Shown here in pieces: positions 1 to 8,899 of a stretch of DNA of 64,000 nt. The position numbers were made by a program, and so were the translations under genes. Each line of letters begins with the position of its first letter. Within the stretch, counting starts at the first letter, position 1. Under the pieces are notes generated by a model that saw nothing but the letters and a program-made list of their open reading frames with translations, was not told where the DNA came from and did no database searches. This DNA comes from Subtercola boreus (lineage in GTDB: Bacteria; Actinomycetota; Actinomycetes; Actinomycetales; Microbacteriaceae): assembly GCF_003399625.1 (NCBI RefSeq), contig NZ_NBXA01000026.1, positions 62,001 through 126,000 on the forward strand. Reading direction: 5' to 3'.

Positions 1-1226
1 GCGCGGAGGGCCGCGACATCCGGCGCCGGCTTCAACGCACCGGCGATGATGTCTGCCACCTCGGTGAACTCCTCGTCGCCGAAGCCGCGGGTCGCGAGCG
101 CAGGGGTTCCGATGCGAAGGCCCGAGGTGACCATCGGGGGACGCGGGTCGAACGGGATCGAGTTGCGGTTCACGGTGATACCGACCTCGTGCAGGAGGTC
201 TTCGGCCTGCTTGCCGTCGATCGCCGCGTTCCGGAGGTCGACGAGAACGAGGTGCACGTCTGTGCCGCCGGTGAGGACGCTGATGCCCTCGGCCACGGTG
301 TCGGCGCCCATCAGGCGGTCGGCGACGATCTTGGCGCCCGAGATGGTGCGCTCCTGGCGGTCCCGGAACTCGGGCTCGGCCGCGAGCTTGAACGCTGTCG
401 CCTTCGCGGCGATGACGTGCATGAGCGGGCCGCCCTGCTGGCCGGGGAAGACGGCAGAGTCGACCTTCTTGGCGTACTCCGCCTTGCTCAGCAGCACACC
501 ACTGCGGGGGCCTGCGAGGGTCTTGTGCACCGTCGACGTCACGACGTCGGCGTAGGGAACCGGCGACGGGTGCAGGCCCGCCGCCACGAGGCCGGCGAAG
601 TGCGCCATGTCGACCCAGAGCTTCGCGCCGACCTCATCGGCGATCGCACGGAAGGCCGCGAAGTCGAGCTGGCGCGGGTAGGCCGACCAGCCGGCGATCA
701 GAACGGCCGGACGCTCGGCCAGCGCCTTCTCGCGCACCATGTCCATGTCGACGAGGTAGGTCTGCGGATCGACGCCGTAGCTGGTGGGACGATAGCTCTT
801 GCCCGAGAAGTTCAGCTTCATGCCGTGGGTGAGGTGACCACCGTGGCTGAGTTCCATGCCGAGGATGGTGTCGCCGATCGAGGCGAGAGCCATCAGGGCG
901 GCGGCATTGGCCTGGGCACCGGCGTGCGGCTGCACGTTCGCGTGCTCGGCGCCGAAGAGTGCCTTCGCGCGGTCGCGGGCGAGATTCTCGGCCACGTCGA
1001 CGTATTCGCAGCCGCCGTAGTAGCGACGGCCCGGGTAGCCCTCGGCGTACTTGTTGGTGAGAACGGATCCCTGCGCCTCGAGCACAGCACGGGAGACGAA
1101 GTTCTCGCTCGCGATCATCTCGAGCGTGCCGCGCTGGCGGCCGAGCTCGTTCCGGAGCACTTCGGCGATCTCGGGATCGACGCTCGCGAGGGCGTTGTTG
1201 AAGGTCGAGGGCAGTTGGCTGGGCAT
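1..1226 (-). CDS. glyA: Serine hydroxymethyltransferase (3' end outside window)
   Basis: PLP enzyme interconverting serine plus tetrahydrofolate with glycine plus 5,10-methylene-tetrahydrofolate; it is cytosolic and the main one-carbon source for purines and thymidylate. The reverse strand opens [20 protein letters not shown] and shows the family hallmarks [23 protein letters not shown], the PLP-lysine motif [15 protein letters not shown] and a late [14 protein letters not shown] segment. The last residues lie beyond base 1, so the gene is cut by the window edge rather than broken. The ATG at 1226 is preceded by AAGGAG. A ZTP riboswitch lies just upstream, linking expression to purine and folate status. 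Confidence 0.96.
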   Translation of the reverse strand, partial: MPSQLPSTFNNALASVDPEIAEVLRNELGRQRGTLEMIASENFVSRAVLEAQGSVLTNKYAEGYPGRRYYGGCEYVDVAENLARDRAKALFGAEHANVQPHAGAQANAAALMALASIGDTILGMELSHGGHLTHGMKLNFSGKSYRPTSYGVDPQTYLVDMDMVREKALAERPAVLIAGWSAYPRQLDFAAFRAIADEVGAKLWVDMAHFAGLVAAGLHPSPVPYADVVTSTVHKTLAGPRSGVLLSKAEYAKKVDSAVFPGQQGGPLMHVIAAKATAFKLAAEPEFRDRQERTISGAKIVADRLMGADTVAEGISVLTGGTDVHLVLVDLRNAAIDGKQAEDLLHEVGITVNRNSIPFDPRPPMVTSGLRIGTPALATRGFGDEEFTEVADIIAGALKPAPDVAALR

Positions 1227-1278
1227 CGGGGCTCTCCTTGTGTCGACAGGGCGGAATGGTGGTCGTGCGGTTCCGTAA

Positions 1279-1350
1279 CGACCCAGGCGAGCGGCCGAAT
1301 CCGTGTCAGTCGCTTCCCGATGGTGACCATCTGAACGCCAGTTGCGACGT
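1279..1350 (-). promoter_or_regulatory. ZTP (pfl) riboswitch upstream of glyA
   Basis: Read on the reverse strand, the segment carries the conserved pieces of the ZTP/ZMP aptamer in order: CAACTGGCG, a small hairpin ATGG-TCA-CCAT, CGGGAAGCG, and the 3' pseudoknot strand CCGCTCGCCTGGG. The class senses the purine intermediate ZMP/ZTP, which builds up when 10-formyl-THF is short, and commonly controls glyA, purH and folD. Just downstream, bases 1261-1283 can form a GGTCGT/ACGACC hairpin that shares bases with the pseudoknot strand, so it may be part of the switching platform; that last point is inference. Confidence 0.9.
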
Positions 1351-1354
1351 GCCC

Positions 1355-1360
1355 AGCATA
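1355..1360 (-). promoter_or_regulatory. -10 element of glyA/riboswitch promoter
   Basis: The reverse strand reads TATGCT a few bases before the first aptamer base, placing the probable transcription start at the riboswitch 5' end. No convincing -35 hexamer is visible. Confidence 0.5.
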
Positions 1361-1366
1361 GCAGCG

Positions 1367-1395
1367 TTGCTTTTCTGAATTTCGATGAGTATTCT
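1367..1395 (+). promoter_or_regulatory. Putative promoter of the sigma-factor fusion gene
   Basis: TTGCTT (1367-1372) and TATTCT (1390-1395) are separated by 17 bases. Transcription would start near 1402, after the upstream ATG at 1385, which argues for the ATG at 1442 as the start of the downstream gene. Confidence 0.45.
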
Positions 1396-1441
1396 TCAGA
1401 GACTGCAGTTTGATGAACTATGCTCAGAAAGAGTGACGGCA

Positions 1442-3748
1442 ATGAGTGAGCCGAGCGGTGCGCACGCCGTGCCCGACAACGAGACGGGTCCGAGCGATCT
1501 CGACCTCGTCGAGCGCACCCGGGCCGGTGACTCGCGTGCATTCGCCGAGCTCTGGAACCGGCACTCCCGCGCGGGGCGCACCGTGGCGCGGAGCTTCACC
1601 CCAGACGCTGACGACATCGTCTCCGAGAGCTTCGCGAAGGTCCTGCAGGCGATCCGGAACGGCGGTGGGCCGACGAGCGCCTTCCGGCCCTACCTCTTCA
1701 GCACCATCCGCAACGTGGCGATGCAGCTGAAACGCGGCGCCCCGATCGACACGAGCGACGAACTCGACACCCTCGCAGATCCGACCAGCGAGGAGGCTGA
1801 GACCCTGCTCGCTCTCGACAAGAGCCTCACCGCGCAGGCGTTCCGCAGCCTGCCCACCCGCTGGCAGGAGGCGCTCTGGTACAGCGAAGTCGAGCAGCTC
1901 GCCTCACACGAGATAGCACCCCTGCTCGGTATGACCTCGAACGCCGTGTCGGCGCTGACCTTCCGTGCGCGGGAGGGCCTCCGGCAGGCCTGGATCCAGG
2001 CCCACCTGGTGCGCGCCGCCGACACCGAGTGCGCCGCGGTGATCGAGAAACTCGGCTCCTACACCCGCGGCAGCCTGGGAGCCCGCGAAGCGCGGAAGGT
2101 GCAGCAGCACCTCGCTGCCTGCACGTCGTGCAGCATCGTGGGCGAAGAGGCACGCGATGTCGGATCCCGGCTCGCGCTGGTGCTCCTGCCCCTGGTTGCG
2201 GGCATCGCGGGGGCGACCGCGTACACGGTGTCGATGCAGGGTGGCGGAGCAGCAGCTGTCGCGAGCGCCTCGGCGGCACTGGGGCACGCTGCCGCGACGG
2301 GTGCCGGTATCGGCGCACCGGCTGCGACCCCTGTGACCCCTGTGACCCCTGCCGTGTCGCTGGCGTCGAGCGTGTCGACCACCGCGCCGACCCACATCGT
2401 TGCCGCGTCAGCCCGGGTGACCCAGCTGCCGCGACCGGCGGCCGTGACGGGGCACGCTGTCGAATCGGCCGTGAACGGAGCGCGGCGCGTTCTGGTCACG
2501 GCGTTTCCCAAAGCGAGCAACGCCGCCTGGTTCGCCTTGGCGACCGCGGCCGCCGTCGGCGCGGCCTTCCTCCTCTCCCCGCTGCTCGGCAGCTCGCCGC
2601 ACTCGGTCGAGGCGGCCCCCGGCACAACCACATCAGCAGCCGGCGGCGCGGAACGCGGCCTCGCTCCGCTGTCCCGCGGGGGCGAATCCGCCGGCGCACC
2701 CGCAGGCTCGGGCACTGCGGGGTCGGGCACAGCGGGATCGGGCACAGCGGCGTCGGGTACAGCAGGGTCCGGCACGGGCGGCGCCTCTCCCTCGGCCGGA
2801 GCGTCGAACCTCACTGCAGCCGGGAATCCGCGGGCCGGCTCCGGCTCCTCCGCAGCCGCCAGCTTCGGAACGCGGGCGGTGTCACCGGTGCTCACCCGTC
2901 CGGCGGAGCCGACCGCGCCCGCCGTCGGCTCCGCCGACACAGCGCCGGCACAGGCGCAGGCCCCGGCAGAGATCCCTGCCACTGGCTCCCCCGCTGTTCC
3001 TCCCACGCACCCGGCCCCCACTCCACAGCCGACATCGGATCCGCCGTCCACTCCTGCTCCCACGCCGACGCCGACACCGACCCCTCCGCCGCCGCCGGCC
3101 CCGACCGGACCCGCAGCCCCCACCTTCGATCTCACGGCAGACCCCGACGGCCTGCTCTTCCCGCTCGTGTCGGGCCGGGCGGAACCCGGCGCGACAGTCG
3201 AAGTGTTCGATCTGGGCGACACCACTCCGATGAGAGCACTTCTCGGCGCGATGGACGACTTCCCGGTCGGTTCCGGAGGCGCAGTGAACGAGTCCGCGTC
3301 GGCGGGTGCGCTCATAGCCCAGGTTGCCGCCGATCCGCAGAATGGAACCTTCACGCTCTCCGACTACCCCGGTCTGGGGTTCGGCTCGCACCGCCTGGCA
3401 CTCCGGCAGGTCACGGCAGCGGGCCTCCGCTCGCCACTGAGTGCGGGCGCCCCTGTCACACTGGCCCCGATCACCCTCATCACTCCGCAGCCCGGGGGCA
3501 CCCTGGGCAACCCGGTCTACACGGTCGAGGCCCAGGGCATTCCGGAGGCCTTCTTCGAGCAGCTCCTCGACGGCAGGAGCGATCCGCGCACCTTCGCGAT
3601 GAACCCCGACGGGAACTTCCGGCAGGAATTCCCGATCTACGGAGGGAGGACGCCCGGAAGCCAGGCCACGATCTCGATCCGCTATTCCGACCCCGACACG
3701 GGTCGCCACGGTCCCGAGGCCCGGGCGGAGGTCATCCTCGGCGGTTGA
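1442..3748 (+). CDS. ECF-type sigma factor fused to zinc-binding anti-sigma-like domain, hydrophobic segments and long C-terminal region
   Basis: A 768-residue protein if the ATG at 1442 is used; an in-frame ATG at 1385 would add 19 residues but lies upstream of the likely transcription start. Residues about 18-98 match sigma region 2 and 122-185 region 4. A ZAS-type zinc motif follows, C197-x25-H223-x3-C227-x2-C230, as in anti-sigma factors. Hydrophobic segments lie at about 244-264 and 361-383. Residues 420-450 are Gly-Thr-Ala-Ser repeats, then a Pro/Thr-rich linker, then about 215 residues that look like Ig-like beta domains. Sigma and anti-sigma functions appear to be on one chain, suggesting a membrane-held sigma factor. 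Regulon and signal are unknown. Confidence 0.85.
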   Translation: MSEPSGAHAVPDNETGPSDLDLVERTRAGDSRAFAELWNRHSRAGRTVARSFTPDADDIVSESFAKVLQAIRNGGGPTSAFRPYLFSTIRNVAMQLKRGAPIDTSDELDTLADPTSEEAETLLALDKSLTAQAFRSLPTRWQEALWYSEVEQLASHEIAPLLGMTSNAVSALTFRAREGLRQAWIQAHLVRAADTECAAVIEKLGSYTRGSLGAREARKVQQHLAACTSCSIVGEEARDVGSRLALVLLPLVAGIAGATAYTVSMQGGGAAAVASASAALGHAAATGAGIGAPAATPVTPVTPAVSLASSVSTTAPTHIVAASARVTQLPRPAAVTGHAVESAVNGARRVLVTAFPKASNAAWFALATAAAVGAAFLLSPLLGSSPHSVEAAPGTTTSAAGGAERGLAPLSRGGESAGAPAGSGTAGSGTAGSGTAASGTAGSGTGGASPSAGASNLTAAGNPRAGSGSSAAASFGTRAVSPVLTRPAEPTAPAVGSADTAPAQAQAPAEIPATGSPAVPPTHPAPTPQPTSDPPSTPAPTPTPTPTPPPPPAPTGPAAPTFDLTADPDGLLFPLVSGRAEPGATVEVFDLGDTTPMRALLGAMDDFPVGSGGAVNESASAGALIAQVAADPQNGTFTLSDYPGLGFGSHRLALRQVTAAGLRSPLSAGAPVTLAPITLITPQPGGTLGNPVYTVEAQGIPEAFFEQLLDGRSDPRTFAMNPDGNFRQEFPIYGGRTPGSQATISIRYSDPDTGRHGPEARAEVILGG
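2702..2779 (+). repeat. 15-bp imperfect tandem repeat coding GTAGS units
   Basis: About five copies of a 15-bp unit coding Gly-Thr-Ala-Gly/Ala-Ser lie inside the sigma-fusion gene, just after the second hydrophobic segment. They encode a flexible linker and are a plausible slippage site. Confidence 0.7.
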
Positions 3749-3763
3749 ACCGCCGGTCTCGGC

Positions 3764-5053
3764 TCAGCTGAGGGTCGCCGCGTGGCGACGGTGCGACACG
3801 ATGACCGAGATCCAGAGCAGAGCACCGGACACCAGGAGCAGCAGCAGACAGACGACCGGCAGGGATTCCAGCCCGAACCCGCTGAGCAGCAGCCCGCCGA
3901 CGAGCGCACCGCCACCGATTCCGATGTTGAACGCCGTCGAGTAGAACGCCGCGGCCGTGTCGGTGATGGCCGGCGACGCGACATGGAGCACCCTCGCCTG
4001 CATGAGCGTCGGAATGATGCCCAGCGCGACGCCCCAGAGCGCAAACGCCGGGATGGAGAGCCAGGGGTTCGACGCCCCGATCGACAGCACGAGCACGGAG
4101 GCGCCCGTGACGACGAGGGCGATGCCCACACCGAAGGTCGGCCGCTGCCCGAACAGGAACCCGGCCACGAGCAGTCCGAGCGCACCGGCGATGCCGTAGA
4201 CGAAGAGCATCGCCCCGACGTTTCCGATCGGAACACCCATCTGCCCGATCAGGAACGGAGTCACGTAGGTGTACAGAGAGTAGTGACCCACCATCAGCAC
4301 TCCCACCACGACGCAGAGCACGGCGACCCCGGGTACGGTCGGATTCATGCGCTTGGGTCGGCTCGGCCGCTGACCCGCGTCAACCGCGGCCCGGGAGCGC
4401 GGAATGCGCGGCGTTCTCACGGGAGCGGCCATCCGCGGAAGCCGCTTGGCGATCAACAGGGATGCGCAGAGCGACAGCACGGCGATGGCCAGGAAAGGAA
4501 CGCGCCAGCCGAACGCGTGCCCGACGATCGTCGCAGCCGGAACCCCGAGCACGAAGGCCAGCGTGCCGCCGCCGGTGGTGATCGCGACTGCCCGGGCGAT
4601 CTGGTGACGCGGAACGAGGTGTGCGGCATAGACGCCCACGACGGCCCAGAACAGTCCGTGCGCCGTTCCACCGAGCACTCGGGCCACGGCCAGCAATCCG
4701 TAGGTCGGCGCCAGCGCCGAGAAGGTGCTCGTCGCGGCCACAGCCAGCAGCACTCCGACGATCACGGTGTGCCGGGAGAAACGGCGGGTGAGCGCCGAGA
4801 GCGGCACGGCCGTGATCACGACGGCCACCGCGAAGAGGGTGACCAGCAGCCCGATCTGCGACTCCGTGACACCGAGCTCGGCGCTCATCTCCGGCAGCAG
4901 ACCGGTCGGCATCATCTCGGCGGTGACCGACATGAAGACCGCCGTGGCGAGCACGAACAGTGCCACGTACGGGAAGGGAGCGGACTCCACGGCAGTAGGA
5001 GTCTTGACGGAATTCGTCACGAGGGAACAGACCACATTTCGAGGGTGCGACAT
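3764..5053 (-). CDS. MFS transporter, DHA1-like efflux family
   Basis: A 12-helix major facilitator of about 429 residues. The first helices contain the run VFMSVTAEMMPTGLLPEMS typical of DHA1 drug/sugar efflux proteins, followed by a loop rich in Arg (SALTRRFSRH) as in motif A, a central cytoplasmic loop around RMAAPVRTPRIPRSRAA, and a second six-helix half. It probably exports a small molecule by proton antiport; the substrate cannot be read from the sequence. The start is uncertain: ATG at 5053 or GTG at 5020, neither with a clear Shine-Dalgarno site. It ends 15 bases from the convergent sigma-fusion gene, with no strong terminator between. Confidence 0.85.
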   Translation of the reverse strand: MSHPRNVVCSLVTNSVKTPTAVESAPFPYVALFVLATAVFMSVTAEMMPTGLLPEMSAELGVTESQIGLLVTLFAVAVVITAVPLSALTRRFSRHTVIVGVLLAVAATSTFSALAPTYGLLAVARVLGGTAHGLFWAVVGVYAAHLVPRHQIARAVAITTGGGTLAFVLGVPAATIVGHAFGWRVPFLAIAVLSLCASLLIAKRLPRMAAPVRTPRIPRSRAAVDAGQRPSRPKRMNPTVPGVAVLCVVVGVLMVGHYSLYTYVTPFLIGQMGVPIGNVGAMLFVYGIAGALGLLVAGFLFGQRPTFGVGIALVVTGASVLVLSIGASNPWLSIPAFALWGVALGIIPTLMQARVLHVASPAITDTAAAFYSTAFNIGIGGGALVGGLLLSGFGLESLPVVCLLLLLVSGALLWISVIVSHRRHAATLS

Positions 5054-5161
5054 TCGGCGAGTACGCAACCGACCATGTCCGCGCTCGGGGCAGTGCGACA
5101 TCCGCCCGCCACTGACCATGGTACCGGCTGGGTGGCGGGAAGGGGCGGCGGATCCGCACAG

Positions 5162-5167
5162 TACGAT
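5162..5167 (+). promoter_or_regulatory. -10 element for leaderless DUF2568 gene
   Basis: TACGAT is followed by 7 bases and then the GTG start at 5175. Transcription would begin at or next to the start codon. Confidence 0.5.
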
Positions 5168-5174
5168 TGCAGGC

Positions 5175-5531
5175 GTGAATACCGACCAGGGCGCTCTACC
5201 GCGATTCGGCCCGAACGACGTGCTCCGCTTCCTGCTCGAGCTGTTCGCCTTCTTCTCGATCGGGCTCTGGGGCTTCCTGGCCTGGCCTCCGCTCTGGAAC
5301 TGGGCGTTCGGGATCGGCGCCCCGCTGTTCGCCATCGTGCTCTGGGGGCTGTTCCGCTCACCGCGGGCCGTCTTCCACCTCGACGCGTTCGGCAAGGCAC
5401 TCGTCGAGATCGTGATCATGGGCTCGGCCGCTCTGGCCTGGCTCGTCATCGGCCAGTGGATCGTGGCCGTGCTGTTCGGCATCCTCGCCGTCGTCAGCGG
5501 CGTTGTCTCCGGCCGCAAGGAGTTCGCATGA
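5175..5531 (+). CDS. YrdB/DUF2568 family membrane protein
   Basis: A 118-residue integral membrane protein with four hydrophobic segments (around LLELFAFFSIGLWGFLA, WAFGIGAPLFAIVLWGLF, LVEIVIMGSAALAWLVIG and WIVAVLFGILAVVSGVV). It matches the small YrdB/DUF2568 family, whose function is not established. The GTG start is chosen because it follows a -10-like TACGAT by 7 bases; longer in-frame starts run back into the antisense of the MFS gene. The stop overlaps the nagA start (ATGA), so the two are probably co-transcribed and translationally coupled. Confidence 0.8.
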   Translation: MNTDQGALPRFGPNDVLRFLLELFAFFSIGLWGFLAWPPLWNWAFGIGAPLFAIVLWGLFRSPRAVFHLDAFGKALVEIVIMGSAALAWLVIGQWIVAVLFGILAVVSGVVSGRKEFA

Positions 5532-6688
5532 CCGTCGTCATCCATTCCGCTACGAAGGTCGACGCCGACGGGGTCGTCGAAGACTTCTGGCTCGCCTTCT
5601 CGGGCGCCACTCTCGCCGCAACCGGCACCGGCACCGGCTGGCACGGCTGGGCCACCGCCGACAACGCCGTCGTCGTGAATGCCGGTGCGCGCTGGCTCAC
5701 GCCGGGCTTCATCGATGTACACAGCCACGGCGGAGGCGGGTTCTCGTTCGACAATGGAACTGCCGCCATCCAGAGTGCACTCGCCATGCACCGCGCCCAC
5801 GGCACCACCCGTTCGGTGATCAGCCTCGTCGCCAATCCTGTCGAACAGCTCTGCGAGAGCCTCGCCCTCATCGCCGACCTCGCCGAGACCGATCCGCTGG
5901 TACTGGGCTCGCACCTCGAGGGGCCCTTCCTCGCCCGGAACCACCGCGGTGCGCACAATCCCGCCTACCTCTGCACCCCCACCGCTGAGCTCGTCGACGC
6001 GTTCCTCGCGGCGGGCCGCGGCACCATCCGCCAGGTCACCCTCGCTCCCGAGCTGACGGGAGCGCTCGACGCGATCGACCGGTTCGTCGCCGCAGGGGTC
6101 ACCGTGGGCGTCGGTCACACCGATGCGGACTTCGAGCTCACCAAAGAAGCCTTCGACCACGGCGCGACGCTCCTCACGCACGCCTTCAATGCGATGCCCG
6201 GTATCAAGCACCGCGAACCCGGCCCCGTGACGGCGGCCCTCGGGGATCCGCGCGTGGCACTCGAACTCATCCTCGACGGGTTCCACGTGCATCCGGAAGT
6301 CGCCCGGGTCGCCTTCTTCGCGGCTCCCATGCGCATCCTGCTGATCACAGACGCCATGGCCGCCGCGGGATCTGTTGACGGGCACTACAAGTTGGGCGAC
6401 CTGAACGTGTCGGTCTCGGATGGCCGGGCCATGCTGTCGGGAACGACGACCATCGCAGGCTCCACGCTGACCCAGGACGTCGCGCTCCGCTCGGCGATCT
6501 TCGACTCGGAGACCGACCCCGTGCTGGCGGTGCGCGCGATGACGGCATCGCCTGCGCGTGCCCTCGGACTCGACGACACCCTCGGCTACCTCGCGCCCGG
6601 ATTCGCCGCCGACGTGGTGCTGCTCAGCACAGACTGGACCGTGGACAGAGTGTGGGCCGCCGGAAAACCGACGACCCACACAGACTGA
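5528..6688 (+). CDS. nagA: N-acetylglucosamine-6-phosphate deacetylase
   Basis: Amidohydrolase of 386 residues that removes acetate from GlcNAc-6-P to give GlcN-6-P, the entry step for recycled peptidoglycan sugars and chitin. Metal and catalytic residues are visible: H65 and H67 in DVHSHGGGG, E131 in GSHLEGPF, H197 in VGHTDAD, H218 in LTHAFNAM, substrate-contact H253/H255 in DGFHVHP, and the catalytic D275 in LITDAMAA. Length is normal for the family. It is translationally coupled to the DUF2568 gene. No nagB or sugar transporter is adjacent. The product could feed the GlmS/GlmM amino-sugar route also encoded in this window. Confidence 0.95.
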   Translation: MTVVIHSATKVDADGVVEDFWLAFSGATLAATGTGTGWHGWATADNAVVVNAGARWLTPGFIDVHSHGGGGFSFDNGTAAIQSALAMHRAHGTTRSVISLVANPVEQLCESLALIADLAETDPLVLGSHLEGPFLARNHRGAHNPAYLCTPTAELVDAFLAAGRGTIRQVTLAPELTGALDAIDRFVAAGVTVGVGHTDADFELTKEAFDHGATLLTHAFNAMPGIKHREPGPVTAALGDPRVALELILDGFHVHPEVARVAFFAAPMRILLITDAMAAAGSVDGHYKLGDLNVSVSDGRAMLSGTTTIAGSTLTQDVALRSAIFDSETDPVLAVRAMTASPARALGLDDTLGYLAPGFAADVVLLSTDWTVDRVWAAGKPTTHTD

Positions 6689-6715
6689 CGCCACACAGAC
6701 TGGCGATCGAACCCG

Positions 6716-7936
6716 TTACGCCAGGCGCGTCTTCAGGTTCTCGGCCAGCGTCGCGAGGAACTCCTCGGTGCTCTGGTAGGCCTGGTCGGGCCCGACGAGC
6801 AGGGCGAGATCCTTCGTCATGGCGCCCGACTCGACCGTCTTGATGACGACGTCTTCGAGGGTGTCGGCGAACGTGGCCAGCTCGGCGTTGTCGTCGAGCT
6901 TCGCACGGTGCGCGAGCCCGCGGGTCCAGGCGTAGATCGAGGCGATCGGGTTCGTCGACGTGGGCTTGCCCGCCTGGTGCTGGCGGTAGTGGCGCGTCAC
7001 GGTGCCGTGAGCGGCCTCGGCCTCGACGGTCTTGCCGTCGGGGGTGAACAGCACGCTCGTCATCAGCCCGAGCGATCCGAAGCCCTGGGCGACCGTGTCG
7101 CTCTGCACATCACCGTCGTAGTTCTTGGCGGCCCACACGTAGCCACCCTCCCACTTCAGTGCCGCAGCGACCATGTCGTCGATCAGGCGGTGCTCGTACG
7201 TGATGCCGGCCTCGGCGAAGGAAGCGGCGAACTCGTCGTCGAAGACCTCTTGGAACAGGTCTTTGAACCGGCCGTCGTAGGCCTTCAGGATCGTGTTCTT
7301 CGTCGAGAGATACACCGGGTACTTGCGGCTGAGGCCGTAGCTGAGCGAAGCCCGGGCGAAGTCGCGGATGGAGTCATCGAGGTTGTACATCGCCATCGCG
7401 ACACCCGATCCCGGCGACTGGAAGACCTCGAACGACTGGGCCTCGGCGTCGCTGCCCTCTTCGGGCTGGAACGAGATGGTCAGCGTTCCCTTGCCCTCGA
7501 AGCGGAAGTCGGTGGCCTTGTACTGGTCGCCGAACGCGTGGCGGCCGACGATGATCGGCTTGTTCCAGCCCGGCACGAGGCGCGGGATGTTCGAGATGAT
7601 GATCGGCTCACGGAAGATCGTTCCGCCGAGGATGTTGCGGATCGTGCCGTTCGGGCTCTTCCACATCTTCTTCAGGCCGAACTCCTCGACGCGGGCCTCA
7701 TCGGGAGTGATGGTGGCGCATTTGACGCCCACGCCGTGCTTCTGGATGGCGTGCGCTGCGTCGATCGTGACCTGGTCGTCGGTCGCGTCTCGGTGCTCGA
7801 TGCCGAGGTCATAGTACTCGAGGTTCACATCGAGGTAGGGGTGGATGAGTGTGTCCTTGATGGCCTGCCAGATGATGCGGGTCATCTCGTCGCCGTCGAG
7901 CTCGACGACCGTTCCCTCTACGTGGATCTTCGACAT
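6716..7936 (-). CDS. icd: NADP-dependent isocitrate dehydrogenase (homodimeric, eukaryotic-like type)
   Basis: A 406-residue TCA-cycle enzyme converting isocitrate to 2-oxoglutarate with NADPH production. It belongs to the short homodimeric subfamily rather than the E. coli type: it opens [20 protein letters not shown], has the substrate serine region [14 protein letters not shown], the basic [17 protein letters not shown] block, YDGDVQSD for metal binding and [20 protein letters not shown] for NADP contacts. It is followed by a convergent nagA with 27 bases between stops. The start ATG at 7936 follows AGGAG closely. Divergent from the acetyltransferase gene, with a 136-bp shared promoter region. 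Confidence 0.97.
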   Translation of the reverse strand: MSKIHVEGTVVELDGDEMTRIIWQAIKDTLIHPYLDVNLEYYDLGIEHRDATDDQVTIDAAHAIQKHGVGVKCATITPDEARVEEFGLKKMWKSPNGTIRNILGGTIFREPIIISNIPRLVPGWNKPIIVGRHAFGDQYKATDFRFEGKGTLTISFQPEEGSDAEAQSFEVFQSPGSGVAMAMYNLDDSIRDFARASLSYGLSRKYPVYLSTKNTILKAYDGRFKDLFQEVFDDEFAASFAEAGITYEHRLIDDMVAAALKWEGGYVWAAKNYDGDVQSDTVAQGFGSLGLMTSVLFTPDGKTVEAEAAHGTVTRHYRQHQAGKPTSTNPIASIYAWTRGLAHRAKLDDNAELATFADTLEDVVIKTVESGAMTKDLALLVGPDQAYQSTEEFLATLAENLKTRLA

Positions 7937-8060
7937 TCAAACTCCTGTTCCGTCACGTGCAATTCTTCGGCCCAGAGGGCCAGGGACCAGCCTACTCGCA
8001 TTCGGAACTGTCTTGACGTAGAGACACTTTGTGCTGTGGCGTGTTCGGGGGGTCACCCAC

Positions 8061-8066
8061 TACCCT
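8061..8066 (+). promoter_or_regulatory. -10 element for leaderless acetyltransferase gene
   Basis: TACCCT lies exactly 6 bases before the ATG at 8073, consistent with a leaderless transcript. Confidence 0.4.
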
Positions 8067-8072
8067 GAGACC

Positions 8073-8528
8073 ATGGGCGACATGAGACTCGAAGAATTGT
8101 CGGCGACCAACATCGTCGCTGCCAACACCCTGACGTTGAAGCCGGGCCAGGAGCAGTACGTCGCACCGGTCTCGCACTCGATCGCCGAGGCCTACGTGAA
8201 CCCGGCGACCGCGTGGCCACGCGTGGTGATCGATGACGACGACGTCGTCGTGGGTTTCATCATGGGAAACTTCGACCCCGACAGCCCGCACGATGAGTTC
8301 CGCGGGTGCATCTGGCGGATGAACGTCGCTGCGGATGCCCAGGGCAAGGGTGTGGGCCGGTTCGCCGTCACTGCGCTGGCCGACGAGGCCCGGTCGCGGG
8401 GCTTCGACCGGCTGACCGTCATGTTCGAGCCCGGTGAGCTCGGGCCGGAGGCGTTCTTCACCGCGGTGGGATTCGAGCCGATCGGCGAGACCCAGTTCGG
8501 CGAGACGATCGCCGCCCTGACCCTGTGA
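8073..8528 (+). CDS. GNAT family N-acetyltransferase (spermidine/diamine acetyltransferase-like)
   Basis: A 151-residue single-domain GNAT protein. The acetyl-CoA binding segment is seen as MNVAADAQGKGVGRFAVTAL, with the Q/R-x-x-G-x-G/A pattern, preceded by the VVVGFIMGNF strand. A C-terminal VGFEPIGETQFGETIAALTL end resembles diamine and spermidine N-acetyltransferases, but the acceptor substrate is inferred only by family likeness. The ATG at 8073 was preferred over an in-frame start at 8031 because it sits 6 bases after a -10-like TACCCT. The next gene begins one base after its stop codon. Confidence 0.8.
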   Translation: MGDMRLEELSATNIVAANTLTLKPGQEQYVAPVSHSIAEAYVNPATAWPRVVIDDDDVVVGFIMGNFDPDSPHDEFRGCIWRMNVAADAQGKGVGRFAVTALADEARSRGFDRLTVMFEPGELGPEAFFTAVGFEPIGETQFGETIAALTL

Positions 8529-8529
8529 C

Positions 8530-8853
8530 GTGACCGCTCCGTCTGGCGACGACTTCGGGGCGGCCGTGCTGGACGTCGTCGACGCGATCCCGCCCGGGCA
8601 GGTGCTGACCTACGGGGATGTCGCTGCCCTCCTCGGTTCGCGTGCTGCGCGAGCTGTCGGCACGGTGATGGCGCGGTCGGGTGGCCGTCATCCGTGGTGG
8701 CGGGTGGTGCGTTCCGGCGGTCATCCACCGCGCGGCCACGAATCCGACGCCCGCCCCCACTACGAGGCTGAGAATACGCCGCTGGCCAGCGCAGCGACGG
8801 AGTGCGGCTACCGAGTCCAGTACGCTGTGGCAAGGTGGAATGCGAGTTCCTGA
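8530..8853 (+). CDS. Alkyltransferase-like (ATL) DNA-binding protein, MGMT family
   Basis: A 107-residue homolog of the O6-alkylguanine-DNA alkyltransferase C-terminal domain, with the winged-helix DNA-binding segment (IPPGQVLTYGDVAALLGSRAARAVGTVM). The active-site motif PCHR of true alkyltransferases is replaced by PWWR (HPWWRVV), so the acceptor cysteine is missing. In the ATL family such proteins bind O6-alkylguanine and pass the lesion to nucleotide excision repair; that role is inferred here. The GTG start follows the preceding stop with one base between, indicating a two-gene operon with the acetyltransferase. Confidence 0.88.
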   Translation: MTAPSGDDFGAAVLDVVDAIPPGQVLTYGDVAALLGSRAARAVGTVMARSGGRHPWWRVVRSGGHPPRGHESDARPHYEAENTPLASAATECGYRVQYAVARWNASS

Positions 8854-8899
8854 CCCACCCCTGTACCTGTTCACCCCTCGACAATCAACGGGAGAAGCT

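Noticed and set aside
1385-1444. Upstream ATG at 1385 as start of the sigma fusion
   Set aside because: It lies before the probable transcription start of the 1367-1395 promoter, and the 1442 ATG gives the normal sigma N-terminus.
2029-3771. A 580-codon frame overlapping the sigma fusion
   Set aside because: Alternate frame of the real gene, Arg/His-rich, with no domain.
3782-6688. A 968-codon open frame on the plus strand spanning the MFS gene and nagA
   Set aside because: Its first half is the antisense of the MFS transporter and reads as Arg/His/Glu-rich nonsense; only the nagA part from 5528 is real.
3764-6694. A 976-codon open frame on the minus strand reading through nagA into the MFS gene
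   Set aside because: The N-terminal half is antisense to nagA without domain features; the transporter starts near 5053.
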